The notes under the pieces were generated by a model. The model saw only the letters and a list, made by a program, of their open reading frames with translations. It made no database searches and had not been told where the DNA came from. A program made the position numbers and the translations under genes. A stretch of 64,000 nucleotides of DNA from FEN-1219 sp963817615 (GTDB taxonomy: Bacteria; Pseudomonadota; Gammaproteobacteria; Steroidobacterales; Rariloculaceae), in contig CAWFPH010000007.1 in assembly GCA_963817615.1 (NCBI GenBank), positions 36,906 to 100,905 on the forward strand. The letters run 5' to 3'. Positions 25,914 through 34,642 of this stretch are shown in pieces (the stretch's first letter is position 1; every line of letters starts with the position of its first letter).

Positions 25914-26703
25914 TCGACGTGCCGCCTCGTCGATCGACGCGCTCGTGCAGGATCGCTCGGTACCGTTCTTCCCACTCGGCGTTGAGCTCGGTTCCCTGCG
26001 GTTGATGGCGGAGACTCCCGAGCACGAACCGGCTGGCCGCCGGCACGCCGAGCCAGGCCAGGATCTCCCTTGCGGCGGCGTCCCAGTTCCGAGCAAGATC
26101 CTCGAACCACAGCTCGAGCGGATCGGCTTCGATCGCTTCGAAGAATCGGCGCCAACCGATCTCCGCCTCTCGAACGAGGCGATAGAGCCCGTCGAGGAGC
26201 TGGGCATCGAAGACCGGTTCAGCGAACGGCGCCCGGCTTGCCGCTTGCCACGTCGAGTACTGGCCTGTCTGGGCGGCCAGCGCCCACGAAACGGCCTGAC
26301 GAACGCGGTTGCGGCGGCGAAGATGAATGAAGCGCGGCCGTACGAATGCCGCCGTCAGCCTCTGCATTGGCTCGAGCTCGCGGCAACCCGGCAACTCCGC
26401 CAGTTTATCGAGCAGCCCCCCGAGGGCGTTCCACATGAGCTTGGTGCCGAACACGCCATTCGGTGTGGTGCCTTCCGCGAGGACCGCCTCGAAGAACGCC
26501 GGGAACGATGCGACGCCCTTTCGCCGCGCCCAGACACCCCGCTCGAAGCCGGCATGATCGTGGCCGAGCGTTTCACTGCCCGGAAATGCAGGCACGAAGT
26601 GCTCCGTCGGACGACCCGCCACGCCCGAGAGTGTCAGCGCTTCGCAGAGTACGTTGCTCCCGGTGCGCTGGGATGCGCAGATGAAGTACGAGATCTCGAG
26701 CAC
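25903..26703 (-). CDS. Stf0-family sulfotransferase
   Basis: A 266-residue PAPS-dependent sulfotransferase related to trehalose 2-sulfotransferase Stf0. The PAPS 5'-phosphosulfate loop is SQRTGSNVLCEAL near the start; FIHLRRRNRVRQAVSWA is the 3'-phosphate region; WFEDLARNWDAAAREILAWLG is also characteristic. A GTG at 26703 is chosen because GGAAGG lies 8 bases upstream and the protein then starts as MLEISYFICASQ; an ATG at 26742 would add 13 residues that fall in the sequence of a broken isochorismatase gene. It probably sulfates a glycan or sugar, but the acceptor is unknown. Confidence 0.88.
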   Translation of the reverse strand: MLEISYFICASQRTGSNVLCEALTLSGVAGRPTEHFVPAFPGSETLGHDHAGFERGVWARRKGVASFPAFFEAVLAEGTTPNGVFGTKLMWNALGGLLDKLAELPGCRELEPMQRLTAAFVRPRFIHLRRRNRVRQAVSWALAAQTGQYSTWQAASRAPFAEPVFDAQLLDGLYRLVREAEIGWRRFFEAIEADPLELWFEDLARNWDAAAREILAWLGVPAASRFVLGSLRHQPQGTELNAEWEERYRAILHERVDRRGGTSNAE

Positions 26704-26719
26704 GCGGTGCGCCTTCCGG

Positions 26720-26831
26720 GTTTGGTGAGCCTCACTTCCCATCCGCTTTCGTCGTAGTACCCGCCCTGGGCGAGGAAGTCGTTCAGCATATCGACGACGA
26801 CCAACGCCGCTGTGTATCGCCGGGCGGTCAA
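26720..26831 (-). pseudogene. N-terminal remnant of an isochorismatase-family hydrolase
   Basis: A frame from a TTG at 26831, 10 bases past the SpoIIM stop, reads TAALVVVDMLNDFLAQGGYY and then DESGWEVRL. This is the classic N-terminus of isochorismatase/nicotinamidase-type cysteine hydrolases, including the catalytic Asp of VDMLNDF. After about 38 codons the similarity stops and the sequence runs into the sulfotransferase gene in another frame. The lysine and cysteine of the triad are absent. It is best read as a deletion remnant joined to the sulfotransferase start; the right boundary is approximate. Confidence 0.65.
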
Positions 26832-26841
26832 GGCCGGCCGC

Positions 26842-27843
26842 TCACTCCGCCGCGCTCCGCGCCGCCCGCCATCGTCCGACCGCCCCGGTCAGCACGAGCA
26901 CGAACAACGCGAAGTACGTGAGCCCGATCGCGAGCCGCGCCGCGAGCGGCACGTTCGTGTTCGGCGACACGAAGCCTTCGATCACGCCGGCGCCGACGAG
27001 GAACGTGAGGCTCACGGCCATCAGCCGCGCGCCGCGTGCGGTTGCCGCGTGGAACGCGGCTCCTCGAGTCAAGTGGCCGGGCCGCGCGAGCGCTTCGCCG
27101 AGCGACGCGCCAACGGCGCCGGCGATGCAGATCACGCTGATCTCGACGAAGCCGTGGGCGCAGACGAACTCGAATAGGCGCCGCGCCATGCCGTGCTGCG
27201 CGGTGAAGGCAAACACGCCGCCGAGCATCAGGCCGTTCATGCCGATGATGTAGATCGTGCCGAGACCGTAGAGCGTGCCGAGACACACGGCGGACAGCGA
27301 CACGACGATGTTGTTCGTGAAGATCTGCGCCGCGAGCAGCGACGACGGCAGCACGTTCAGCAGATCGTCGGTCCACAGCTCGCCGCGCATCACGTGCTCG
27401 ATCATCTGCTCGGATGCGAACAGCGATACGAGCTCGGGGTAGGTGGCGACGAGCCAATAGCCGGCGGCCGTGCCGAGCGCGAACAGTGCGACGACCGCTG
27501 CGAGGTGGCGGCGCAGATCGTACGCGACAGCCGCAGCGTCGTGCTCGAGCAGGCCGCGAACGGTCCTGCGCAAATTGTCCGGACGGCGGAACAGCGTGCG
27601 ATGCAGCGCGAGATAGATTCGCTCGAGATACTTCGTGAGCGCGCCTTGCGGTGCGATGCGGCGCGCAATGGCGAGGTCGCGCGCAATTTCGGGATAAGCG
27701 CCGATTGCGTCGAGCACGGCCGTGCGCGGCGCGGTCTTGCCGCGCTCGATGCCGTCGAGGCTCGCGGCAGTGGCGCGCCACAACGCGAGGCGCTGCTCGA
27801 ACCAGCTCGAGCGAGTTGCGCGCTCGGCGGGTCGCCCGCTCAT
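26842..27843 (-). CDS. SpoIIM-like (DUF95) membrane protein
   Basis: A 333-residue membrane protein of the stage II sporulation protein M family, found in many non-sporulating bacteria. After a soluble N-terminal helix pair it has about six hydrophobic segments, with family landmarks FTNNIVVSLSAVCLG, GMNGLMLGGVFAFTA and HGFVEISVICIAGAVG. The ATG overlaps the RDD stop as ATGA. SpoIIM and RDD genes are usually found next to MoxR/DUF58 operons, here 4.6 kb away and in the opposite orientation. Confidence 0.92.
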   Translation of the reverse strand: MSGRPAERATRSSWFEQRLALWRATAASLDGIERGKTAPRTAVLDAIGAYPEIARDLAIARRIAPQGALTKYLERIYLALHRTLFRRPDNLRRTVRGLLEHDAAAVAYDLRRHLAAVVALFALGTAAGYWLVATYPELVSLFASEQMIEHVMRGELWTDDLLNVLPSSLLAAQIFTNNIVVSLSAVCLGTLYGLGTIYIIGMNGLMLGGVFAFTAQHGMARRLFEFVCAHGFVEISVICIAGAVGASLGEALARPGHLTRGAAFHAATARGARLMAVSLTFLVGAGVIEGFVSPNTNVPLAARLAIGLTYFALFVLVLTGAVGRWRAARSAAE

Positions 27844-28553
27844 GCGAGCAGCGCCTTCAAGCGCCGCTCGAGGTCGGCGTCGGCCGCGCGCGAGTCGTCG
27901 CCGCCGAGCCTGGCGAGCAGCTCGCGAGCGAGCTCGGCCCGCCGCTCGCCGCCGAGCTCGTGCCAGCGTGCGAGCACGTCGCGCACGAGCTGCGCTTGCT
28001 CGAGTCCGAGTCTCTGCGCACCCGCTCCGGCGAGCTCGTCGAGCAGCGAGCGGCTGTCCCGCTCGTCGTAGACGAGCACGGTGCCGGCCGCGATGTCGCC
28101 GACGCGCACCGCGTAGCGAGTGATCATCGTGGTGATGAGCCCTACGGCGTAGAACAGCGGCAGCGCGTCGATCAAACGAAAAGCGTTGCGGATCAGCAGG
28201 GCGCCGACCGACGGTGCCCCGCCGTCGGCGGCCGCAACGAGCCGCACGCCGGCAATTCGCTTGCCCGGCGTTTGGCCGCGCAACAGCGTTTCGAGCACCG
28301 GGTGATAGAGGAAGTAGATCGCGAGGCTCGGCGCGAGCACGACGTAGACGAACTGCGCGTAGGCGACGTCGCCCGGCTGCAGCATGCGCAGCGCGCCGGC
28401 GATGAGCCAAGCGCCCGAGACGAACCACGCGAGCGCGGCCAATACCCGGATGTTCCAGTCGATCACGAACGCATAGCTGCGAGCGCCCGACCCGGCGATC
28501 TTGAGCTCGACGTCGACGCCGGTGACGCTCGGAATTTTGAGGATCGACTCCAT
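27840..28553 (-). CDS. RDD-family membrane protein
   Basis: A 237-residue inner-membrane protein of the RDD family. The N-terminal strand-rich stretch (IPSVTGVDVELKIAGSGARSY) is followed by the RDD motif region AFVIDWNIRV, several hydrophobic helices and GQTPGKRIAGVRLV, a signature of the family. A soluble helical C-terminus of about 75 residues follows. Some RDD proteins act in ion transport; the role here is unknown. It is coupled to the SpoIIM gene by a 4-base overlap. Confidence 0.9.
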   Translation of the reverse strand: MESILKIPSVTGVDVELKIAGSGARSYAFVIDWNIRVLAALAWFVSGAWLIAGALRMLQPGDVAYAQFVYVVLAPSLAIYFLYHPVLETLLRGQTPGKRIAGVRLVAAADGGAPSVGALLIRNAFRLIDALPLFYAVGLITTMITRYAVRVGDIAAGTVLVYDERDSRSLLDELAGAGAQRLGLEQAQLVRDVLARWHELGGERRAELARELLARLGGDDSRAADADLERRLKALLA

Positions 28554-28696
28554 CGGCTGCGGTCATCCTAGTCGAACCCAGCGTCATTTTTCATCAGTTT
28601 TGCGCCCGCGCTTTGTCAGCGCGCGCACCTAGAGTGGCGGTCATGGCGACGGCAGTCGGCGACTCGGCCGAGACGTTGGAGATTACGGTGAGCGGC

Positions 28697-31600
28697 ATGC
28701 GATCGGCAGGGCGACGGCTGGCGGTGCACTGCGCGGGCTGGGCCCGGCGACGAGGCAAGGCGTGGCGGCGCGCGGTCGTCGCGCTCGCGCTGACGGGCGC
28801 CGCGGCGGCGCAGCAGGGCGCCGCGCCGCGCTCGCTCGCGATCACGGGCGTCACACCGTCGGGCACGAACGTGCCGGCGGGACGGCAGATCGTCATTCAG
28901 TTCAACCGCGCCGTCGTTCCGCTCGGCCGCATGGACCGTTCTGCAGACGAGATCCCGATCGAGATCACGCCCGCGCTCGCCTGCCGTTGGCATTGGCTCG
29001 ATACGAACGCGCTCGCGTGCGAGCTCGGCGAGCGCGATCGCTTGCGGCTTGCGACGCGTTACGTCGTCGTCGTTCGGCCCGGCATACGCGCGCGCGACGG
29101 CGCGACGATGGCCGGCGCCGAGCGCCAGGAGTTCACGACGGAGCTGCCGCGCGTGAGCTACGCCGGGTTCGCGACATGGCGCAGCCCCGGGATGCCGGTC
29201 ATTCGTGCGGTGTTCAACCAGCCCGTGAGCGAGTCGTCCGTGCGGGCGCATCTCTACGTAATGCGCGAGCCCGACTCCGCACGGCTCGCGATCGACGTCG
29301 AGCCCGACGCGGAGACGCGCGATCTGCCGCGCTACGTGAGGCTGCCGGGCGAGCTGCGGTTCGTGGACTTGGGCGAGCGCACCTCCGAGCACGTCGACGA
29401 TCGGCCGGCGCCGGTCGGCGGTGAGACCGCGCGCCGCGTGTGGCTCGTGCACCCGTCGGCCGAGCTGCCGCTCGATACGCGCGCGCGGCTCAATGTGGAG
29501 CCGGGCCTCGAGGGTGTAGAAGGCGAAGAGCGCGGCAGCGAGTCGCGCACGGTTGCCGAGCTCACGACGTTCCCCGAGTTCGCATTTTTAGGCGTCACGT
29601 GCACCACCAACGCGGCGGCGCAGGTCGTGCTGAACGCGGCGAACGTGGGCCGCTCGGGAAGGTGCGATCCGCTCGGCGCCGTGGGGCTGCAATTCTCCGC
29701 GCCCGTGCTCGATTCCGAGATCGCGGCGCACGTCGACTTCGCGCCCGATCTCGCGGGCGCACGCACCGACTACAACCCGTGGGCGAATCGGCCCGGTTAC
29801 TCGCGGCTCGGCGGGCCGCATGCGCGCGGCGCGATCTATACCGTCTGGCTGCCGGAGCGGCTCAAGGCCGCCGAGTCGTATCGCATCGCGACGCTCGCGA
29901 CGCGCAACGGGCCGAAGGACGAGTTCGGCCGGGCATTGACCGTGCCGATCGAGCTCACGTTCGCGACCGACCATCGGCCGCCGGCGTATACGCTCCTGCA
30001 CGACACGGCGGTCCTCGAGCAAGCGAGCGACTCGGACGTGCCGCTCTACGTGACGAATCTCGGGCGCTTCGCCGTTCGCTACCGCGCGCTCACCGAAGCC
30101 GGCGTTGCGACCGGCCTAGAGCGCTCGACCGCGCTGCCGCGCGTGCTCGATGCGCAGTACGGCGTGCGGCTCGGCGTGCGCGAGCTGCTCGGCGGGCGCT
30201 CCGGCGCGATTTACGGCCACTTGTCGACGGAGCCTGCGACCGCGCCTCGCTCCTGGCGGGCGCCCCTGTTCGCCGAGGTCACGCCTTACGAGCTGCACGT
30301 GAAGCTCGGGCATTTCAACACGCTGGTCTGGGCTGCAGCGCTTGCGACCGGCGCGCCTGTGCGCAACGCCGCGGTGTCGCTCTACGTCGGCTCGCTCGCG
30401 GAGCTCGGCGCAGCCGCGATGCCGCTCGCGACCGCCACGACGGATTCGAACGGCGTGGCCGAGCTGCCCGGGACGCGAGAGCTCGACCCGAAGCTCGAGC
30501 TGTCGCGCTACAACTGCGGCCGCGGCGACTCGGGCGACAGCTGTCCACGCCTCATGGTGCGCGTCGACGGCAAGGACGGCCTCGCGCTGCTGCCGCTCGA
30601 CTACCGCTTCGAGGTCTCGAGCTACCGCGTGTCGAGCTACACGGTCGGGGCCCGGAGCGAGCCCGAGTTCGGTCACGTGCACGCCTGGGGTGCGACCGCA
30701 CAAGGTGTTTATCGCGCGGGCGACACGCTCGACTACAAGCTCTACGTGCGCGATCAGAGCAACGAGTCGTTCGCTGCGGCGCCGGCCGGGCCGTACACGG
30801 TCGAGATCATCGATCCCAAGGGCCAAGTCGTGCAGACCGAGCGCGATGTGGCGCTCACGAAGTTCGGGGGTCACGCGGGCCGCTATGCGATTCCGCAATC
30901 GGCCTCGGTCGGTTGGTACCAGTTCCGGCTAACGGCGCAATTCGGCGGGGCGAACGGCGAGCCGCCGCTCGTCCGTTATCCGCTGCGCGTGCTCGTGAGC
31001 GATTTCACGCCCGCGCCGTTCGGCGTGCGCACGACGTTGGCCGGCGATCTCTTCCAGGCGGGCGAAGACGTTCGAGTCCAAGCCCGCGCGACGCTGTACT
31101 CGGGCGGCCCGTACACCGATGCCGAAGCGCGTGTGACCGCGCAGCTTCGCGGCAAGCCGTTCCGGTCGACGAATCCCGTCGCGGCCGGGTTCATGTTCGA
31201 TGCGGCCGACGGGTCGGCCGCGATGGTGGTGTCGCAGAGCACGGCCCGGCTGGGGGCCACCGGCGAGCTCGACCAAACTTTCCGGCTCGACCCGACGCTC
31301 GGTGCGCAGCTCGTCTACGGCACACTCACCGTCGAGGGCGCCGTCCGCGACGATCGCGGCAAATACGTCGCGTCGGCTGCGAGCGCGGACTTCGTGGCCG
31401 TCGATCGACTCGTGGGGCTCAAGAGCACGCGCTGGATTTTCCGCGAGGACGAGCCTGCGGAGGTCGACTACCTCGTGGTCGACCCGCGCGGCGCACCGGC
31501 CGCGGGCACCGACGTGCATGTCGCGATCGAGCGTCTCGAGACCAAGGCCGCGCGCGTGAAGGGCGCCGGCAACGCGTACCTCACGCAGTTCGTCGACGCC

Positions 31601-34600
31601 TGGGTGGCGGCGGGGGAGTGTGCGGGCCGCTCGACCGCGAGCGCGGCCCACTGCACGTTCACGCCGAACGAGCCCGGGAGCTATCGCGTGACCGCCACGA
31701 TCGCCGATACGCAGGGCCGGCCGCACCGCACGGAGCTGCGCGCCTGGGTCGTCGGCAAGGGTCAAGTCGTCTGGCATGGGGCGAACGACGACGCGCTCGA
31801 AATCGTGCCGGAGAAGCCCGCATACGGCGTCGGCGAGACCGCGCGCTATCTGCTCAAGAATCCGTACCCGGGCGCGCGCGCGCTCGTCACGATCGAGCGC
31901 TACGGCGTGCTCAAGCAGTGGCTGCAGAAGCTCGACGGCAGCACGCCCGTCATCGAGTTTCCCGTCGGCGCCGACTATTTGCCCGGCTTCTATCTGTCGG
32001 TGCTCGTGATGTCGCCGCGTGTGGCGGCGCCGCCGCCTGCGCTCGGCGAGCTCGATCTCGGCAAGCCCGCGTTCAAGCTCGGCTACGTCGCGGTGCCGGT
32101 CGACGATCCGTACAAACGGCTCGACGTCGACGTAAAGACCGAGCGCGAGGTCTACAAGCCCGGCGAGACGGTGCACGTGCGCCTGAAGGCGAGCGCGCGC
32201 GGCCGCGCGCGCGAGCCGATCGAGGTGGCGGTCGCAGTGCTCGACGAGTCGGTGCTGGATCTGGTTCAAGGCGGCACGCGCTACTTCGATCCGTATGCGG
32301 GTTTCTACACGCTCGACGGGCTCGACGTGCGCAACTACAGCCTGCTGACGCGCCTCGTCGGCCGGCAGAAGATCGAGCTCAAAGGCGCGAATCCGGGCGG
32401 CGACGGCGGCGCAGCGCTCAGCATGCGCAGCGCGTTCAAGTACGTGAGCTACTGGAATCCCGAGCTTGTGCTCGATGCGCGCGGCACGGGATCGTTCGAG
32501 TTCAAGCTGCCCGACAACCTGACCGGATGGCGCGTGCTCGTGATGGCCGCCACGCCGTCCGATCGTTTCGGGCTCGGCGAAACCGAGCTCAAGGTGAACC
32601 TACCGACCGAGGTGCGGCCTGCGCTGCCGAACCAAGTGACCGAAGGCGACCGCTTCGACGCGGCGTTCACGGTGATGAACCGCACCGCGAAGCCGCGCGA
32701 CCTGAAGGTCGGGATCGCCGCGCGCGGCGGCGTCGCCGCGCCGGCCGCCCGCGAGCTCGAAGTCCATCTCGAGCCGTACGCGCGCACGACCGTCGCGATG
32801 CCGGTCGAGGCTGCGCGCGTCGCGCTCGACCGTAACCTGCCGGCGGGCCGTATCGATTTCGACGTGACGGCCGGCGACGCAACGGACGCCGACGGTCTGC
32901 GCGTCGCGCTCGCGGTCGAGAAGCGCCGCTCGCTCGTGACGGCCGCCAGCTACGGCGCGTTCGACGGCGACTCGGCGACCGAGCATCTCGAGTTCCCGAG
33001 CGACATTCGGTCCGACGCGGGCGACGTGAGCCTCGTGCTCGCGCCGAGTGTGATCGGCAACATCGACGGCGCGTTCCGCTACGTCCGCGACTATCCGTAC
33101 CTATGCTGGGAGCAGCGGCTCACGAAGGGCGTGATGGCGGCGGACTACCTGCATCTGCGGGACTACCTGCCTGCCGATCTCGAATGGTCCGGTGCCGCGG
33201 CGCTGCCCGAGCAAACGCTCGGGGACGCCGCCGAATTCCAGGCGCCGAGCGGCGGTATGGCGTATTGGGTGCCGAACGACGAGTACGTGAGCCCGTACTT
33301 GAGCGCCTATACCGCGCTCGCGTTCGGCTGGTTGCGCGACGACGGTTATGAGATCCCGGAAGCCGTCGAGCGCAAGCTCGACGACTACCTCGATGCCTTC
33401 CTCAAGCGCGACACGGCGCCGGACTTCTACACCCGCGGCATGGCATCGACCGTGCGCGCCGTTGCGCTCGCGGCGCTCGCGAAGCGCGGCAGGCTCGCGC
33501 TCGCCGATCTCGAGCGCTACCGGCCGCACGTCGACGAGATGAGCCTGTTCGGCAAAGCGCACTATCTTCAGGCCGCGCTCGCGGTCGACGGCGGCGAGCC
33601 GATCGCGCGCGAAGCGGAGCAGAAGATTCTCGCCGGCTCGGTGCGCAGCGCCGGCAAGCTGCAGTTCAACGAGGCGCTCGACGACGGCTACCTCAGGCTC
33701 TCGGCGACGCCGCTCGATTCGAGCTGCGCGGTATTGAGCGCGATCGCGGCCGGCGCACTCGCCGGCGGCGAGATCGGTCCCGACGGCGGCGTGCCCTTCG
33801 CGCTCGTGCGCGCGATCACGCAGGCGCGCGGCAATCGCGATCATTGGGAGAACACCCAGGAAAACGTGTTCTGCACGCGCGCGCTGCTCGACTATGCGCG
33901 TCGCTTCGAGCCTGCGCAGCCCGCCCTCGAGGTCACCGCCTCGCTCGGTGCCGCGCCGCTCGGCAGCGCGCGCTTCGGCAGCGTTCATGATGCGGCCGTC
34001 ACGCTCGCGCGGCCGATCGGGCCGAGCGACGTCGGCACCGCGAGCACGCTCACGCTCGAGCGTCGCGGCACCGGGCGCGCGTACTATGCCGCGCGCATGA
34101 GCTATGCGCCGGTCGAAGCGGCCGCCGAGGAGGTCGACGCGGGCGTCGAGGTGCATCGGGAGTACAGCGTGCAGCGCGGCGGCCGCTGGGTGCTGCTCGG
34201 CAATCCCGTGACGCTGAATCAGGGCGAGCTCGTGCGCGTGGACGTCTACCTCTCGCTGCCGACCGCGCGCGAGTTTCTCGTCGTCGACGATCCGGTGCCG
34301 GGGGGGCTCGAGCCCGTCAACCGCGACCTCGCGAACGCGTCGGCCGTCGACGCGGACGCGGGTGGCTTCGAGGCCGCGGGCGGGTCGATCTGGTTTCGAT
34401 TCAGCGATTGGCTCGGCTACGGCGTGTCGCGCTGGAGCTTCTATCACCGCGAGCTGAAGCACGACGCCGTGCGCTTTTATTCCGATTACTTGCCGCCGGG
34501 CCGCTATCACCTTTCATATAGCGCACAGGCCGTCGCGGCGGGCGAGTTCGCGGCGTTGCCGACGCGTGCCGTCGAGATGTACGACCCGGACGTGTACGGG

Positions 34601-34642
34601 CTGGCACTGCCCGCGACGGTGCACGTGGAGACCGCACGATGA
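28697..34642 (+). CDS. Bacterial alpha-2-macroglobulin (YfhM type)
   Basis: A very large periplasmic protein (1981 residues) that traps attacking proteases. The start at ATG 28697 gives the shortest plausible signal peptide (VVALALTGAAAAQQ); an ATG at 28643 would add 18 residues. It has the MG-domain array, a bait region around the middle, and the thioester motif C1470-W-E-Q1473 in YPYLCWEQRLTKG, meaning a covalent-trap form. An alpha-helical TED domain and a receptor-like C-terminal domain follow. No lipobox is evident, so it appears soluble or signal-anchored. It overlaps PBP1C by 4 bases, the standard partnership in which the macroglobulin guards cells during wall repair. Confidence 0.95.
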   Translation: MRSAGRRLAVHCAGWARRRGKAWRRAVVALALTGAAAAQQGAAPRSLAITGVTPSGTNVPAGRQIVIQFNRAVVPLGRMDRSADEIPIEITPALACRWHWLDTNALACELGERDRLRLATRYVVVVRPGIRARDGATMAGAERQEFTTELPRVSYAGFATWRSPGMPVIRAVFNQPVSESSVRAHLYVMREPDSARLAIDVEPDAETRDLPRYVRLPGELRFVDLGERTSEHVDDRPAPVGGETARRVWLVHPSAELPLDTRARLNVEPGLEGVEGEERGSESRTVAELTTFPEFAFLGVTCTTNAAAQVVLNAANVGRSGRCDPLGAVGLQFSAPVLDSEIAAHVDFAPDLAGARTDYNPWANRPGYSRLGGPHARGAIYTVWLPERLKAAESYRIATLATRNGPKDEFGRALTVPIELTFATDHRPPAYTLLHDTAVLEQASDSDVPLYVTNLGRFAVRYRALTEAGVATGLERSTALPRVLDAQYGVRLGVRELLGGRSGAIYGHLSTEPATAPRSWRAPLFAEVTPYELHVKLGHFNTLVWAAALATGAPVRNAAVSLYVGSLAELGAAAMPLATATTDSNGVAELPGTRELDPKLELSRYNCGRGDSGDSCPRLMVRVDGKDGLALLPLDYRFEVSSYRVSSYTVGARSEPEFGHVHAWGATAQGVYRAGDTLDYKLYVRDQSNESFAAAPAGPYTVEIIDPKGQVVQTERDVALTKFGGHAGRYAIPQSASVGWYQFRLTAQFGGANGEPPLVRYPLRVLVSDFTPAPFGVRTTLAGDLFQAGEDVRVQARATLYSGGPYTDAEARVTAQLRGKPFRSTNPVAAGFMFDAADGSAAMVVSQSTARLGATGELDQTFRLDPTLGAQLVYGTLTVEGAVRDDRGKYVASAASADFVAVDRLVGLKSTRWIFREDEPAEVDYLVVDPRGAPAAGTDVHVAIERLETKAARVKGAGNAYLTQFVDAWVAAGECAGRSTASAAHCTFTPNEPGSYRVTATIADTQGRPHRTELRAWVVGKGQVVWHGANDDALEIVPEKPAYGVGETARYLLKNPYPGARALVTIERYGVLKQWLQKLDGSTPVIEFPVGADYLPGFYLSVLVMSPRVAAPPPALGELDLGKPAFKLGYVAVPVDDPYKRLDVDVKTEREVYKPGETVHVRLKASARGRAREPIEVAVAVLDESVLDLVQGGTRYFDPYAGFYTLDGLDVRNYSLLTRLVGRQKIELKGANPGGDGGAALSMRSAFKYVSYWNPELVLDARGTGSFEFKLPDNLTGWRVLVMAATPSDRFGLGETELKVNLPTEVRPALPNQVTEGDRFDAAFTVMNRTAKPRDLKVGIAARGGVAAPAARELEVHLEPYARTTVAMPVEAARVALDRNLPAGRIDFDVTAGDATDADGLRVALAVEKRRSLVTAASYGAFDGDSATEHLEFPSDIRSDAGDVSLVLAPSVIGNIDGAFRYVRDYPYLCWEQRLTKGVMAADYLHLRDYLPADLEWSGAAALPEQTLGDAAEFQAPSGGMAYWVPNDEYVSPYLSAYTALAFGWLRDDGYEIPEAVERKLDDYLDAFLKRDTAPDFYTRGMASTVRAVALAALAKRGRLALADLERYRPHVDEMSLFGKAHYLQAALAVDGGEPIAREAEQKILAGSVRSAGKLQFNEALDDGYLRLSATPLDSSCAVLSAIAAGALAGGEIGPDGGVPFALVRAITQARGNRDHWENTQENVFCTRALLDYARRFEPAQPALEVTASLGAAPLGSARFGSVHDAAVTLARPIGPSDVGTASTLTLERRGTGRAYYAARMSYAPVEAAAEEVDAGVEVHREYSVQRGGRWVLLGNPVTLNQGELVRVDVYLSLPTAREFLVVDDPVPGGLEPVNRDLANASAVDADAGGFEAAGGSIWFRFSDWLGYGVSRWSFYHRELKHDAVRFYSDYLPPGRYHLSYSAQAVAAGEFAALPTRAVEMYDPDVYGLALPATVHVETAR

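Noticed and set aside
29440..32835. A 1131-codon plus-strand frame inside the macroglobulin gene
   Set aside because: No domain pattern, Arg-rich; the macroglobulin frame carries the thioester and MG domains.
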